From Takakia lepidozioides (lineage: Eukaryota > Streptophyta > Takakiopsida > Takakiales > Takakiaceae): 64,000 nucleotides of DNA. The notes beneath the pieces are model-generated. The model did no database searches and was not told the DNA's origin. It saw nothing but the letters and a program-made list of their open reading frames with translations. The DNA is taken from contig CM060733.1 of assembly GCA_030704615.1 (NCBI GenBank), positions 2,170,001 to 2,234,000 on the forward strand, written 5' to 3'. Numbering within the stretch: the stretch's first letter is position 1; every line of letters begins with the position of its first letter. The position numbers and the translations under genes are program-made. Positions 23,209-36,800 of this stretch are shown here, piece after piece.

Positions 23209-25629
23209 GGAGGCTTTGAAGCAAAGCCCATGGGAGTCCCACGATTTGATGGCTGGAAAGGAGGCTTCTTAATGCATCTAATGTCAGCAACTGAGAGGAG
23301 AAGAGCCGGCAACCCGGGGACCCACTGCTGGAGCCAGGAGGGAGTGGAGCTGATAAGCTTCGAGAGGAGCAGCAAAGGCAGAGCAGAAGACAGCTTCAGC
23401 GCAATCCATACGAAGATACATGTGTTGTCAATTCCTGGAGGAGGAGTAACAAAATCCAGGGATGGATCCCAGCAGATGAGGAGAACGCAAGGCATAGATA
23501 AAGTGAATAAATCCCGTTTTTTGAAAAGGATAAGAGTGACCATAAGGCAAAAACCATGGGGAGGTAAAGCATATTGGGTTTCAAGCCATAGAAGATCAGA
23601 GACAGCCAAAGTGGAGAGTATACGGGAAGATGGAATAAGGCTCACTGGGGGTGGAGCGGGGATGGCCAAGTCCACTGGAGCCAAGTTGACAGAGGGATCA
23701 TCCACTTCCTGCACGTCCACCTCTTGAACATGGACCACCATCAAGCCATCGCTATTTTGAGGGCGATCAATAGTGGTGGAGTACAATTTTACCCTCGCCG
23801 AGGCGAGGAGAAGCTCTTTGCCAGCTGAATAAACTGCTGAGAGCCAAACATAATCAGAGTTAGCCTTGAAGCTATCAGGCAGCGTAGAATGAGAGATCCA
23901 GTTCATCTTATAGAAACCTGCCTCTTGCATGCGTACATCAGACAGTCTCATCACAGGGAGGACCTGAATGGTATGATTCTCTTGAGATGATGCGTCCAGT
24001 GAGAGGTAGGCTCCAAAGTATAGGGCGGTTTCTGCAGTAAGCATGAAGAGGGGAAGGTGTGTAGAGAAAACCTCCTTGATTTTTGAAATGATAAGGTCCA
24101 TCTCTTGACCCTCTTTGAAGGAGCCCAGATCTGCATCAGTCACCCAGGCACTGTGCATAGTAGAATCATGAGAGAAAAGAATTGACGGTGTACCGTTAGG
24201 GACACCGAAAATGATGGGCGTAGCCTGGATTTTCACGACAACAGACACTCCTGGAGGAACCACTGCCGGAAGAGAGAGTTCAGAGAAAGACCTCAGTTGC
24301 GAAAGGCAAAAGCAGGCGAGGTTAAGAGGAGCGTCACCCCCCAACTTGAAGCAGGCCTTCGGAGACAGGATCTGAGCTTGCGGCAGAGGCGATTTCGCCG
24401 GGAGCAGAAAAACCTCGGACTCACCGAAGGGGAACAAAAAAGAGAGTCCCGAGTCCGTTTGGCCGGTGGCTGATCCCAGGAGAAGAACCAAAGCGCTTTC
24501 GCAGCAGAGGGGAGGACGCAATCTGCACATTCTTGTTGCCCACACCTACCCCATTGAAACGGTTGAGAGCAGACATAATTTCGAACCCACATTTTGTAGC
24601 ATCTGGACAATCCGCAAGAACATGTCCCTCCTTGTGGCATTTGTGGCAAACAGTTGACAAAATCTCTTCCTTGATAATGACAGAGACGAAGCTTTTGTCC
24701 AAAGTGGGGAGCTTGATGGAGCTAGGGAGCTTGGTGCTTTCTGGCATAATCACAACAATCCACGGAATGCCACTGTCCCTGTACCCATCATAAGTAGCGG
24801 AATCGTGGTCTGCATTGCGGGGGTCGCTGAACTCAAAGTCGTTTGGTTGAATAGCACCGACAAAAGCCCCGAAATGCGCTCCAATCTCAGGTAATGATCA
24901 TAAGTAATTCCCTGGGAGGAAAGGGAGCGCAATGATCCTTGGCCTACATGTAACTCCATCCTTGTGCCCCCAGTCCGGGGACCAAGGGAAGATGTTAACA
25001 CGATATCTGGATCTAGTAGTATTAAATTTGAGCGCTCTCTCTGCAAGCTCCGCCGAGCCAAACATGATGGAGTAAAATCCTCGCCCCAGAGGAATGCAGA
25101 AGTGGTAGGTGAGACCGCCATCACCCCCGAGATGCTCATGGGCCCATTTTCTAGCCCAATGTTGATCTCTCACTCTCCCAGGAAAATGCACCAGAATACC
25201 TTGTTCCTTCAGCTGTAGAGAATGCTCCTTGATCAAATCCATGTCTAGGGCCAGGATGGGTTGGTTTTCATTAACAGACCCCGTAGCTTCACTCCACATT
25301 TGCATGGGAGGGGCCTCATGAGTAGGTGCTGGTCTGGGCCCAAGAACCCCAGGACCGTCATTGCCTTGTCTCCTTGCTGAACCTCCATTCCTGATTCTGG
25401 AGTCACGCCTGGGTTCACGACGGTTGTTGTGTTCCCGGCGTTGATGATGGAGGACTGCCGAGATAAAAGAAGCCATCGCCAAATTGCAAAGCAGCGAGGG
25501 GGAGATTCCGAGATCAGGGCGCCAGGGAAGAGATCGCAAGGGGGAGGGAGATAATGAAAAAGAGCGGAAGGCTATGAGAGGGGTGTGTAGAGGGGGGGGA
25601 GTGGGGCTGTAGGAGGTTGAGGAGGCCAT
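23205..25629 (-). pseudogene. LINE ORF1 (RNA-binding gag-like protein)
   Basis: Minus frames in order are 25,629-24,898, then 24,753-24,421, then 24,545-23,205. The first ends with a segment like plant LINE ORF1 (DUF4283): GRGFYSIMFGSAELAERAL, then NIFPWSPDW. The second holds a CCHC zinc knuckle (CHKCHKEGHVLADCP). The third is a long C-terminal region without a known domain. ORF1 proteins coat the LINE RNA. At least two frame changes (about 24,890-24,900 and about 24,480) interrupt it. The start at 25,629 is the first Met of the open frame. The stop codon overlaps the ORF2 start. Confidence 0.75.
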
Positions 25630-26100
25630 TAGTGCGAATTAATGGGAGACAGCTTGGGAGACAGGAGTAAAACCAAGCCAGGGCCAAAGAAAGGAGGTGG
25701 GTCAAATCGAAGCACAGGAAAGCCATGGCGGGAGAATAATCAGGAGACAAGAAATCAAAGAGCGCCGGCAGATGCCACTGGACCCATGAAGAATCTGAGC
25801 AGGGGGGAAAACGAGGAGCCGTCATACCGCAGCAGCCCTAAAGAGATGCTAGCCAATGTAATTGCAATAAAGGATTGCAATGAAAGGCTGCAGAGAGACG
25901 AGGCACGGAAGCCCTAAAGAAGAAGGAGGCAGAGAGGGGAGAAGAAAAGAAGTTGAGCGTTCGTTGAGGTGAGTAAGCAGAGGGGTGGGAAAGCCCGAGC
26001 TGTTGAGCAGGACAACGAAAACCATCAGTCCCTACTGTGCAAGCTCAAAACGGCTAAGTCCTAAAAACCTCTCTCTCACCGGATAACGCGGAGCCCTGGA

Positions 26101-28430
26101 GGGGCTCCCCAATTTTTTTCTTTCAATCATCTTTAGGAATCAAGTAGCAGGTCTCATCGCGTCAACTAGGATATCATGCCTTATGGCTTATGGGGTTTTT
26201 TCCTACTTAAATAAGGAAGGAGCAATGACCACTCACAAGTTTAATTACTGTCTGAGGAAAAAATACCCTCTTTCAAAGTAACCTTGCCATATGTGGCGAT
26301 CACCACGGAGGATTCAGTAGGAATAATGTAAGAACTTAATGCACTCGTGCCATCTGGGCTCCTGCGGAGTGGCCCCTGTCAAATCCTCCCCACCCCCTCT
26401 TACCCCAGTTCCACAATTAAACACTTAAGAATCTAGGAGGGTGTCATGTAGTGGCGAGTAGTGCTGATAGCAGTGCAAGCAGTGCAGGTGGCGAGGATAT
26501 CGGGTTCACCTCTTGATGGGAGGTTGCTGTAGTGTAACCGGGGATAATGGCACCCAGCCGGTGTAACCCCTGTAACCTTGGTGTCTTGTATGTAACTCTT
26601 CTCAGTCCATTTTATACTTAGTCAAATTTTACGACCAAGTGTGAGTTACACCGAGTGGAGTTACACAACAAACCATTGTGTAACCTAGTGTAACCCCAAG
26701 TGGAGTTACATTCCCCACCGTGTAACCCAGCGTAACCCTGGCTGGAGTTTAGACCAATTTTGGGAGGTTCTTTGATTCAGCTACAAACCCCCGGAGGTTA
26801 TCAAGAAGGTTATATGGATATATAACCATGGTTCTCAAAAAAACAAAGAACCGGCAAAGGCTCATGACTGCCGGTTACGTAGTTTTGAGATAACCTGCTT
26901 GAAAACCATCAAAGATCCGCCAAAGACCCGCTGGTTATTTGATGAAAACCGCCGGTTCTTTGAGGTTCTTACAATTAACCATAACCGGTAGTTCTTTCCA
27001 TAAAAAAACAAATGAAAAAACCGGAACCGGAGGTTCTTTGAACCTAAAATTTTGTGAAAACCGGAACCGGAGGTTATGTAAGAAATCAAATAACCGCCCA
27101 ACACGGGTTTAGACTCCTTCAGTTCCATGTCACTCTTAAGAGAGGGCGGGGAAGATTTAATATGCCGGAAACCGGCGTACCTTCCTGTCAGAGGTTACAC
27201 ATGTGCATTAAGTTCTTACCTCATTTCTAGTATTCTCCATACACCACCCAAGAAGTGGAGAGAAGATGACACAAGTGGTTATTTTTAATTGTCATGGCCT
27301 CTCAATACTTGGTCTATTTTGTGCCTCATTTCTAATTTGGGGACTGATATCTCTTTATTGTATTACTTTTAAAGGGACAGCGACGGTTCAGTGACTATCA
27401 GAGGGGAAAAATAGCCCCCCGTTCATTTATGGGGCAGGAGATGTGCAAATCCCAGATTCCACCGCCCTAGACGCAATGTGGGCTACCATTTTTCCTTGGA
27501 GGGAGGGCAGGGTGTATTGCATTTATGCTCCCTTCAGCAAGACATTATAATTAGAAGAACGGTGCCATTTGCTGTCATCTCTATTCCTCGCCATAATCTT
27601 TGTCCAGGATCTTTGTCCAGGAGATGATGGAGTTTTGTATATGGAAGGGCAGCTGCTACCAGGGCCACACATGCCAAATACGTCCGCAGAATGCAGATCC
27701 TATAACGCGGGGCCTCGGCACGCAATGTTGGCAAACCTACTCGACGCATTGGGGGACGGCAAGGCAGTGTGGCCGCAGCCGTCCAGCAACATCGGTCTGC
27801 GTTCAGCTACTGTGCGTCCACCCAACGGGGCCTTTGCCCTGTGTGGCCAAGCTATGAGTGGGCCCTTCCGCCTTGAAACGGGTGAATGAGAGCGGTAAAC
27901 AGCGGAAGGGCCGAGTCAGATTCCCCCCACCTTCCCCACCCAACAAAAAAAAATTGTCGTCTTCCGAATTTTGTAAGGCCCTAGGTGTCCTAGGGGTACC
28001 GTCTCCTGCCGTCGACAACGTCCGTCTGCGAAGGTAACGATTTTGACAACGGAAATTCTTAGGCGGTTTTTTTACGAACGTCATGAACATTCCATGGGAA
28101 AGGAATAGTAACAGAATCTGGGACTCCTCACACTTTCCAAATCAGTGGGCCTGCACTGCTGCTCAACTTACACTGCCAGAGAGCAAGTGGCCTTACTTAC
28201 CGACGACCGTGGGCACCGCTACAAGTTGGAGGGTCCAAGCTTGCCGCAATCACCGACCTCATTTAATGTGTTATTTGACATTTGAACAGATGCTTTGCTG
28301 TGCTGCAATCATGGTTTCTGCTGACTTCTAACTTCCAAGTCAGGTCTGGCAGATCGACTCCCTGCGGGTTCACACGCTTCGCATTCAGCATAGCGAGAGA
28401 ATAAAACAAGCGCAGCGGCCATGTCGGGGA
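26101..28430. other. Repeat-rich spacer
   Basis: 26,520-26,760 is dense in GTGTAACC/GGAGTTACA words, and 26,830-27,090 in AACCGGAGGTTCTTTG-type words, giving local imperfect repeats. A forward stretch at 27,260-27,550 reads segments such as VVIFNCHGLS and REGRVYCIYAPFSK. These vaguely resemble a LINE endonuclease N-terminus, but too little is left to call it. Confidence 0.4.
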
Positions 28431-28437
28431 ACTACTT

Positions 28438-28481
28438 GAGGCTCTTATTTACGCTAGCTTCGGCTGGCGTCATATATATAT
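28438..28481 (+). mobile_element. LINE 3' tail with (AT)n end
   Basis: GAGGCTCTTATTTACG, then the hairpin GCTAGCTTCGGCTGGC, then GTC and an (AT)n run. It is nearly identical to the 3' end of the LINE at 62,325-62,390 and related to 44,925-45,017, so it is a severely 5'-truncated copy of the same family, or the end of a decayed one. Confidence 0.7.
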
Positions 28482-28489
28482 ACCTATAT

Positions 28490-30811
28490 ATTGCGCCGCG
28501 TCATTTACCAGCGCGTCGTGCAATAATAAACTGGGCTATTGATACAAAATGGCTCGCCCAATGTATTTGGGGGTAGTCACAGTTATCTATTTGGTCACTC
28601 TCCTGGATAAAGTACCTGTACAGTATATAGTATAGTCACAGTTATCTGTTTGTTAGGACATTTCTAATCCACCTTTTTCGCAGTTTCCTGTTCCGAATGC
28701 TGGCTAGCATGCAAAGGATGGGCTTTCATACCGTTGCGGGCAAGTGTCACCGTCGCAAAGTGAGAGGGAAAATCCCGACTCCAGTCTGTCAGATTCCCGC
28801 GTGCCAGGCGCACAGTTGGCGGCCTGCCAACACTCCATCAACTAGCTACCTAGCCTATCCTGCCCTGCCCATTCAAATTCATTGGGATTCAGGCACACGA
28901 ACATGACATCACGGAATTCTTCTTCCATCCCTCTGCCCTACCGGATTGTGGTAGTTCCAAAGTTCTAACAACCCTGGGAACTGTCAAACAAAAGTCATCA
29001 AGGATATTTACGAGTAACTTAATACTCAAATGAATCGAAGCTGAGCATCATCTCACAGGCACTCGTATTCAGAACATGGGTTAGAACTAGAGCCAGTTCT
29101 AGGGTTCTGACATATTTTGTACAACTTCCTTGAGCATTTCAATATCACCTGCCTGAAGTCATATCGTCCATCGATCACGTAACGGACCTCGAGTAATGCA
29201 GGAAATAGGATCACAATATGTAATGAACCTACAAAGAGGTAAAGGAAGGCATTTAGGGATTCACCTATCAAAACGTCAAACAAGCTCGTCACATGCTAAT
29301 AACATTTAACCCAAAGTCCACTGCCTTTTGTGGCAGATATGTGGAGCCGGTATGGAATCTCGACCACTGGTAGGTGAGAAGCTTATAAATGCTGGTCAGT
29401 GGACATACAGATGTAGGGTCCTTCTGGATCGAGATAGTCATGAGTGGGTGTCCGGGTCCCCCACCCTGGACCATCCTACGTCACATGCTGAGCGGACTCT
29501 GCTTCATGCTTTTGCCATGACACGAGTGTCCAATGTTAGAGTTCTGAGACATGGTTGACTCATCTCAATTCCACAGATGAAGTCAAATATTTCACAAAGA
29601 ATCAAGCTGCAATCTTTCCTCCCACAACATTCTTGTCAACCAAACAATTCCAAACAAGAACAGCTGCGGTATGGTTTGTGCATTGCTCAGGTTGTGAGAG
29701 TGCCAATCAAGCCATGCAGGATAAATTGTCAGCCCTTTTTGAAATCCACGCTCCACTCATGGTGGTGAAATCGACCAACTGCATGCAGAAAAATTTCAGC
29801 CATGAAGTTATGTTTGGTTGAATTCTGCGTACTGACCTGGTGACAACCATGAAAGCTTAGCAAGCCAAGTAGTCAAACTTAGGACCAAAATCTTAACTGA
29901 CATATTTCATTGCCTCTCTATCCACACCGAAGACCTCTAAATTGAGCAAAGAAACCTGAATTACAAAAGCTCACCCACACAACTACTCGTACTGCATGTG
30001 CTCATGTCCCACACGCAGCTGCAAGTTCCAAGCCACTCCTGTTACTTGTCAGTAAGTTTGTCAACAGATTATTGGATCTCTAGCAGAGTATGTACTATAA
30101 GAGGTTAATTGACATGAGCTTTTATTTCACAAATGCTGGAGATCGCACAAGGCAATGGAGGATGCATCTATATAGACAGCTACTAGACAAGTATGCTTAT
30201 TCAAGCAAAACTAGGGTATGTCTGGAAAATTGTCTGACCCTACTTAGGCATCACAACAAGATGAAATGGTATCGAAGGATGCTCCAGAATGCCACTGAAT
30301 CCAGAACTGTTGAATTGCACAGAGATCCACCAGATTTCACGCACAATCTAGCCTGAGGCTGACACTGCAAGGCTTTCAGTTTCTCTGGACAGAGGATTGT
30401 ACACTGGTGACAGTTTCTAGAACGGAAAGATGTGAGAGCCATGGCTGTTACGCCTCTCAGAGTATCTCCAAGTGATCAGAACCTGTTGCAGTCCACAGTC
30501 CATCATTGTCAATTATTCTTTGTTCTTCCCCAGCAGACAATTCTTAGTAAAACACCAAAGAGCTCTCTTCACATTCCAAGTTTTGAAATACCAACAGTAC
30601 ATGAAGGACAGCTTCACTTACAGATTTCTGAACTTGGGGCTCACTCCAGAAAGTGTGGTAACCCTAGGACTCTGTTGGTTGATTTGTGATCTCTGGAAAA
30701 TCCTGATGGGAATATCACTATTGGCGGATACGGTGGAAAGATGAAACTGCCTCTTATCCTGTCAATCGAGCACATTCCTGCTTTATATCTTGATCCAGTT
30801 AATCTCTCAAG
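28490..30811. other. Spacer downstream of the boron transporter, no gene seen
   Basis: Short frames on both strands with no recognisable domain. The right part probably includes the 3' UTR of the minus-strand boron transporter. Confidence 0.45.
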
Positions 30812-33800
30812 TCACAAATAGAGAATGTCTAGGCAGAAAGGCACTTCCTTGGTAGGAAATGGAACAGAGCAGAGAAGGTGTTTGAACTCACCCCTACTCG
30901 TGGTTATTTCATGAACAGCTTCTTTAGTATTCACCTCATCCTCTACACCCTGAGCTTTTGCATCCCCCTGGTCCTCAGCTTCCTGCTACATCATCCAACC
31001 ACGATTTAAAATTACGAGAAAACATGGCACTAAAATATTGCCCTTCAGGATGATGAGCAATTGTAAAACCTGAGAGCTGGACATGCTCACCAAAATGTGA
31101 CCTAGATATCAGTTGTGCAAGGTAAAGAGGTAACTATACCTTCATGGCTACGTTGTAAGGAAGGACGGGACTCTCTTCATATTCCGCAGCATCCAGCTCC
31201 TGCAGATGTTGGGATTTGAAGAACCGAGGAAGAATGTACTGCCGGACCGGTACTAGAAACATGATCAATACAGGGAACAGAACACCAGCTATTGGAACCC
31301 AGGTGATGCCAAAGCAAGCCAGCAGGTACACCAACTGGAATAATGTGAAGGCAGCCATGACCTTGAAGGGCACAGTCCCCACAAAGGAGGCATGATTGCC
31401 TTCCAAAACCCTGCGGAGAAGCAAGGTAGCTGACTCAATATCCTTTTCCGCATTTCAGTACATCTAAAGTTGTCTGTTTTCATTTATGAGCACCAGTTGA
31501 ATAGAACCAAGGCATTGACTAAAAATTTACTTGCCAAACCCAGAACAAAACCACTTCCAGACTTCAAAAGCAGGTGGCGTTTTCCATACTCCAGATTGGT
31601 ACCAAGGGCAGTTTAATGTAAGTGTAAAAGTCATTCATGAAACCTCTGTCAAAATTCAAACGTCCCACACATACTTGTATGTGCGACTGGAGGGTGTGAC
31701 GAGGAGACAAAGCCTCTCCCAGAACTGGTTTCCAGGTAAACTCTCGATGGCCATGAAGGCAAAGTAGCCCCAAAGTACTGCTGTGGGAATCTTCTTTAGT
31801 ATGGGCATGGCACCAACACAAGCTCCAACCAGCATTGACTGCATCAAGTTGCTCAAGCGTTGCTCCTTCACTTCTATTGGAAGGAGGCGATCCACATCTT
31901 TCTCAGGGTCAAACACACTTTCATCCACTGGAACATCTGGGTTACCAATGGTCACACTAGGAACAAAGCTGGGTTGCAGCTCCTTCCAAGCCTAAAAGGG
32001 AACAAGTAAGCAAATCAGTTCGTCCCACAATGCAAGAAATCACATATCATAGAACCTCAAATGACAATAAAAATGTAAAACATGTTTACCATTGCTAGCA
32101 AAGATATTCCCATGTACAGTTCAGTGTTCAAAACTAAGTGCCTCTGCCAGTCACGCCTCTCGAGACGATAATATCTCTCTAACTCGTCATAAACTGGGCA
32201 GGAGAAGAACATATGGTGTCCTGTGTTCACTGTCAACTTATTGCAGGGTGCAGGTTGGTAAATCCCATCCTAAGGCAGAGACGAAAGAGAGAAACACATT
32301 TATGTCCACGGTAGGTACTGAGGGCCTAGCCTTGTATTTCCACCATGAGATCATTGTCATCCTCCTATGCACTACCTCCAAGGAACAGTTCACAATTGGA
32401 CAGTTCAAAGACCAGGGGCAACTCCCTGTAGGTTATCACTCCTGAGCTCCTCTTGCATCCCACCTCACGCAAGGACAGCTACTGCAATTTTGTGCCAATG
32501 AGCACATCTGCTCTGATGGAAAATAGCCCAGCTATGTCAGAACATACCCGAGGGAGTGCTGGGAAAGCAAGGGGCGACTCTGTTTGCCGGTATTGATCTT
32601 GCAGATTAGCGTAGAGCTGTGTTAAGGTCACTTGTTGCTTGATGCTGTTCCTTGCTGACTTCACCAGTTTTTGGCGCACTAGCTGTGGAAAAAACTAAAA
32701 GATCAGCATGCATTGATCTTTCAAGTGGCCATGGTGAGTCTGTGGTCATTACTTCCACGAAAGGATTGATTCTCCGTCTTAGCTACAGTGCTAACTCCCC
32801 ACAAGATAGAAACTCAACCCCGTCAGTAAAGATGACATGACATGAAACGGTACTTTATAATGTCCGCGGGAAGCTCAAAGAGCTTATGGGACAAGAGGAA
32901 ATGAAATGAAATGAAATGGTACTTAGGGGACAAGAGGAAGAAAGAAACAAGAAAGAAAGAGGGCCACAAACAGCCCAAAAGCAACTAAAGCTCAAGATGC
33001 GCAGGAAAGCTAATGATAGTTCCAGCAGCATCAGCAAGACCCCTCAGCAAGAGATGCCATAAGGCTAAAACTGCCAATCCTTCTGTGATCCTACTTTTAA
33101 GTCGAGTTCCTGAAGTTATAAGACAGTCTCCAGTAGTCAGAGAGTACTTGAAAGCGAATCAAGTCATTGCCATTAGGTGATCTTCAATTATTTCCAACCA
33201 CCAATCAAGCATTAGAACATTATTCGGCACATAAAGCAACTAGTCAAGGCATCTGAAAGGGAACAGATGTCAGCAATGGAAGGTGTAAGGTTACCTCTTT
33301 CTTCAAAGTTGCAAGGCTCTTCGTGTGCATGGGTGACTGCGGGATAACTCCATGAGATGGTGGGATGCCAAGAAGCCCACACATGAGAACCTGCGGGGTC
33401 ATTGTGTACCATTTGGTAAACCATTATGAGGACTCTCCAAGCAACATCCAGATCAACTTTTGTGTTAGCTCGTGAAGAATGTTTCTTCTATGGAAATGCA
33501 TCGCATAGTATTTCTTACTAAAGCAAGACAATTTCTTTTCTACAAGCTCACAACCATCTTATACTAACAATTTAAAAATGCCACAGCAGTCTCTACCCTG
33601 CTAACATCAAACACCTACACTCAGTGCAAGGTTCCCCCAGCAGTAATTGCGCCTGCAGCCTACATATCCAGGCTAGTATCCCGTCAATTCCTTGGCTTGT
33701 GAATTGCAGGCTTTCCACTCTGCATCTCTTACAGCATTTTGGAGAACGAAAACAAACAAACAAAGAATTCCTTCCCCTTTGTTCCCCAGCTACTTCATTG

Positions 33801-36800
33801 TCATCTTCCAAAGAAACATGGTTGCTAAGATGAATCTCTCAACACCAGGCATCTTCGTAGCTGGCATTTCAGTATAGCAGTAACTTGCCTAAGCTAGGAG
33901 AAAGCAGAAATGAAATGAAATGAAATGAAATGGTGCTTTATAACGTCCGCGGAAAGCTCATAGATCTTATGGGACAAAATGGAAGAAAACATGAGAGAGG
34001 AAAGAAAACCAGAGCCAAAAATAAGAACTATTGCTCAAGTGATTGTCTAAGGGTGAAGGCCTCGTGCAAATAAGCTGCCAAGCATTTCTGATCCTCATAG
34101 TGGAAGACTTCAGTGAGAGATGGGGTTCTGCGGAATAGACAGAGGAATCTCCCACGGATCTCATAGTATAGAGGGCAGTAGAAGAAGAAGTGTTCTTCAG
34201 TTTCAATTTCAGAGAAAGAGAGGGGACCATTGCACCCAGCAGTAGCAAGTCGTAATGGAAGGAGGATGGTTTGCGAAGGTTGAATTCCTTCTGTTGCGCC
34301 AACTGGGCAGAGACACTGTGATCGAAGTAGTATAGCACAGCTATCATTGTAGCTGGAACAACTGCTGCTAGGATGTACAGCGCTGGGACTTCGTACATAG
34401 TCTGCAAGCACACATCCCCAGAGAGTACAGAGTCAACACAGGGCGGCCTCACAACATCTATTTTCTTGGGATAGGGTGGAGGTAGCTGACATTATAATCC
34501 TTGCAAGAAATACTGGAGACTTGACAGAACAGCAACCTGTCAACGGATGATAAGCATGCAAGAGTATTACCGAACCAGAAAAGCCCTGGATTCCTTTGAA
34601 GTTCATCCCTTGATTTCCTCTCAAGCAGCTACCATCGTTCCTTAGAAAACCGATGCAATTTCAGAATTTGGTCTGGGGCATCATGCATAATCAGACTAGG
34701 GAGCTTTACCGTGATGATTGTCCAGTTCCCTTTTGCAGCAGAAGACCATGGGTTAGGGCTAAATAATCGTCTTGGAATGCCATGGGGTACAGACCCATAG
34801 GGTGAGTATGATATTCCTGTCCAGACAAGCACCAGCAGGGGTACTCCATAATCCGCAATTAAGCCCCGCTGCCAACCTACGAGGGACATAAAACATTAGC
34901 CCTCTAATCGCCTTCTAGTTGGGCAGACCTTGACATTTGGAGGCATTGCCCATGACACTTGCACCAACTCAGTAACCCTCATGTGATGAGTACCAAAAAA
35001 ACTGTGGAAGAAAATTGCAAACTCCCAAAGCTGCAATTAAACATGTAGAACATCACAAACATGTAAGAACATCACAAACCTGTGCAACTACAGCATAACG
35101 TCTCCCCTAACAGGTGAACTGGTAGTAACCTCCACTACAGCCTGCATTTGTCTGGAAATCTGCTTTTAAGAGAGGAGTAAAGTGCTGATAACCTCGCAGA
35201 AATTTTTTTCATGCAGATGGAGTGTTTATACTATCGGGTAATTGAATGACATATAAGAAGACAAGCTTCTTATTCTCTGAAATGAGATGATCCATAAACT
35301 TTGTATAAAACTCCTGGAGGAAGGATGTACCTGCCCCATAGCGCCACAACCTCGCAGTCCGGCTTCTTAAGGCTGTCCAAAGGAGCCCAAATGTGAGAAC
35401 CAGTCCAAACATTCCATTGCCAAAGCGCCATGCAGGCTGAAATTCTTCAAGTGCTGAGTTCTCCCGTTTTGGTATGCGGAATTCATAAATAGCGCCCTGT
35501 AGATGTTTCAACTTATGAGGTCCTTTGATGAGCCTTCCCTTTAATAATGACATTAGCCATTAGAGACATCAGAGTTGCACCATGTCAGGTTTCCACTTAC
35601 TCCACAGATTGAGAGAAATTTTGGATTGAAGCCAGAATGGGCAGATAACTACTATCAGGCGCATGGGGGATTTTGTATCATCATTGTTCTACAACACTCA
35701 TAATGTAAATAAGACTCAAATTTAGTGCCACGACAGACACAGAGAACAACCCTGGCAAGACGTCAGTAGAGAAAAGCAAAAACTATGGTGCTAGGGAACA
35801 ATGACATGTGAGAGTAATCACCTCACATAACAGCACTGAAACTGTTTCACAATAAAACACTGCAAGGGCACTATTCTCCTCTCAAATCTTCAGGCGTATT
35901 CCGTATTGAACCTTCCTGATTGCTGAGAGAGTGCTTCTAGGCATGGTTGCCAAAACTTCTACTAATGGACCTCAAAGCACTCGAGCAGGACTTTCAAAAG
36001 TTTGGCAAGTCAATGCTTCATCAAATTCTCAGCAGTAAGGTTGTGCCAAGCAAACCTGTGAGAAACTCAAAAGGAGAACCACATTTAGTAGCAAACTGTC
36101 AGTGCAACGATTAGTCTCGTTGCTGCCTAAGAGGTTTGGCCATCATACATATGGATGTCGAGCAAATTGATACCTTGATTGCCTGCTGCGCAAAAAGCAC
36201 CGCAATAAGCAAACCAAAGAGCTCCCCAGCCATTCTGGTGAATCGGTTGATGAAAGAACAGGCACCCAGCATTGACAGGATGAACAACAAAACAGCCGAC
36301 CACAAACACACCCTGAATTCACAGATAGAATATTTTCAATTGGGGTTGAACAACTGCAACTTCGGACTACATGAGAACTTGTTTCATTACTGAGCATGAT
36401 TATTTGACATGATAAGCTAAGTGCCAGCATTCAGATCTAGCAGTCCACAGCCTTAACAGTCAAGCCGCCCTTGACCAGGGCAAAAACATACAGTGCAAAC
36501 AAACCATTGAAGAATCTCAATTTTCGAATAAGGGCCCTTTCCAGTGGAGTAAAGAAAGTACCATGCTGTCCAAGCCAGAAAGAGCTCAGGTCCCAGCTGA
36601 TTCCTGCTCTTAGCAAAGTTGTACATGAAGGTATACATTATGGAAGTAGGTTCTGAAACTCCAACAATCAGCAGTGGCTGGCCTCCAATAACGGACTGAA
36701 TGATACCACACACTGCTGTGGATATCAGCGTGTGCACTGCTGTGACGAGTCCATCTGTTCAGACAGCAACAAAAGCAATTCAGCAATCTGAACCAATGGC

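Larger units (their letters stand above)
18643..26100 (-). mobile_element. L1-type LINE, nearly full length
   Basis: A minus-strand non-LTR retrotransposon. The 3' end is marked by a poly(A) tail, seen as the T-runs at 18,643-18,670. ORF2 lies at about 19,007-23,208 and ORF1 at about 23,205-25,629. GC-rich 5' leader sequence extends to about 26,100. Domains in order are gag-like DUF4283 and zinc knuckle, APE endonuclease, reverse transcriptase and zf-RVT. This is the normal plant L1 layout. Several frameshifts and stops in both ORFs make the copy inactive. I did not find a convincing target-site duplication. Confidence 0.9.

Noticed and set aside
23230-23727. Plus-strand ORF of 165 residues
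   Set aside because: Antisense of LINE ORF1, with no domain.
32092-32445. Extra exon of the boron transporter
   Set aside because: The flanking exons join in phase without it and its peptide matches LINE C-termini, not BOR proteins.
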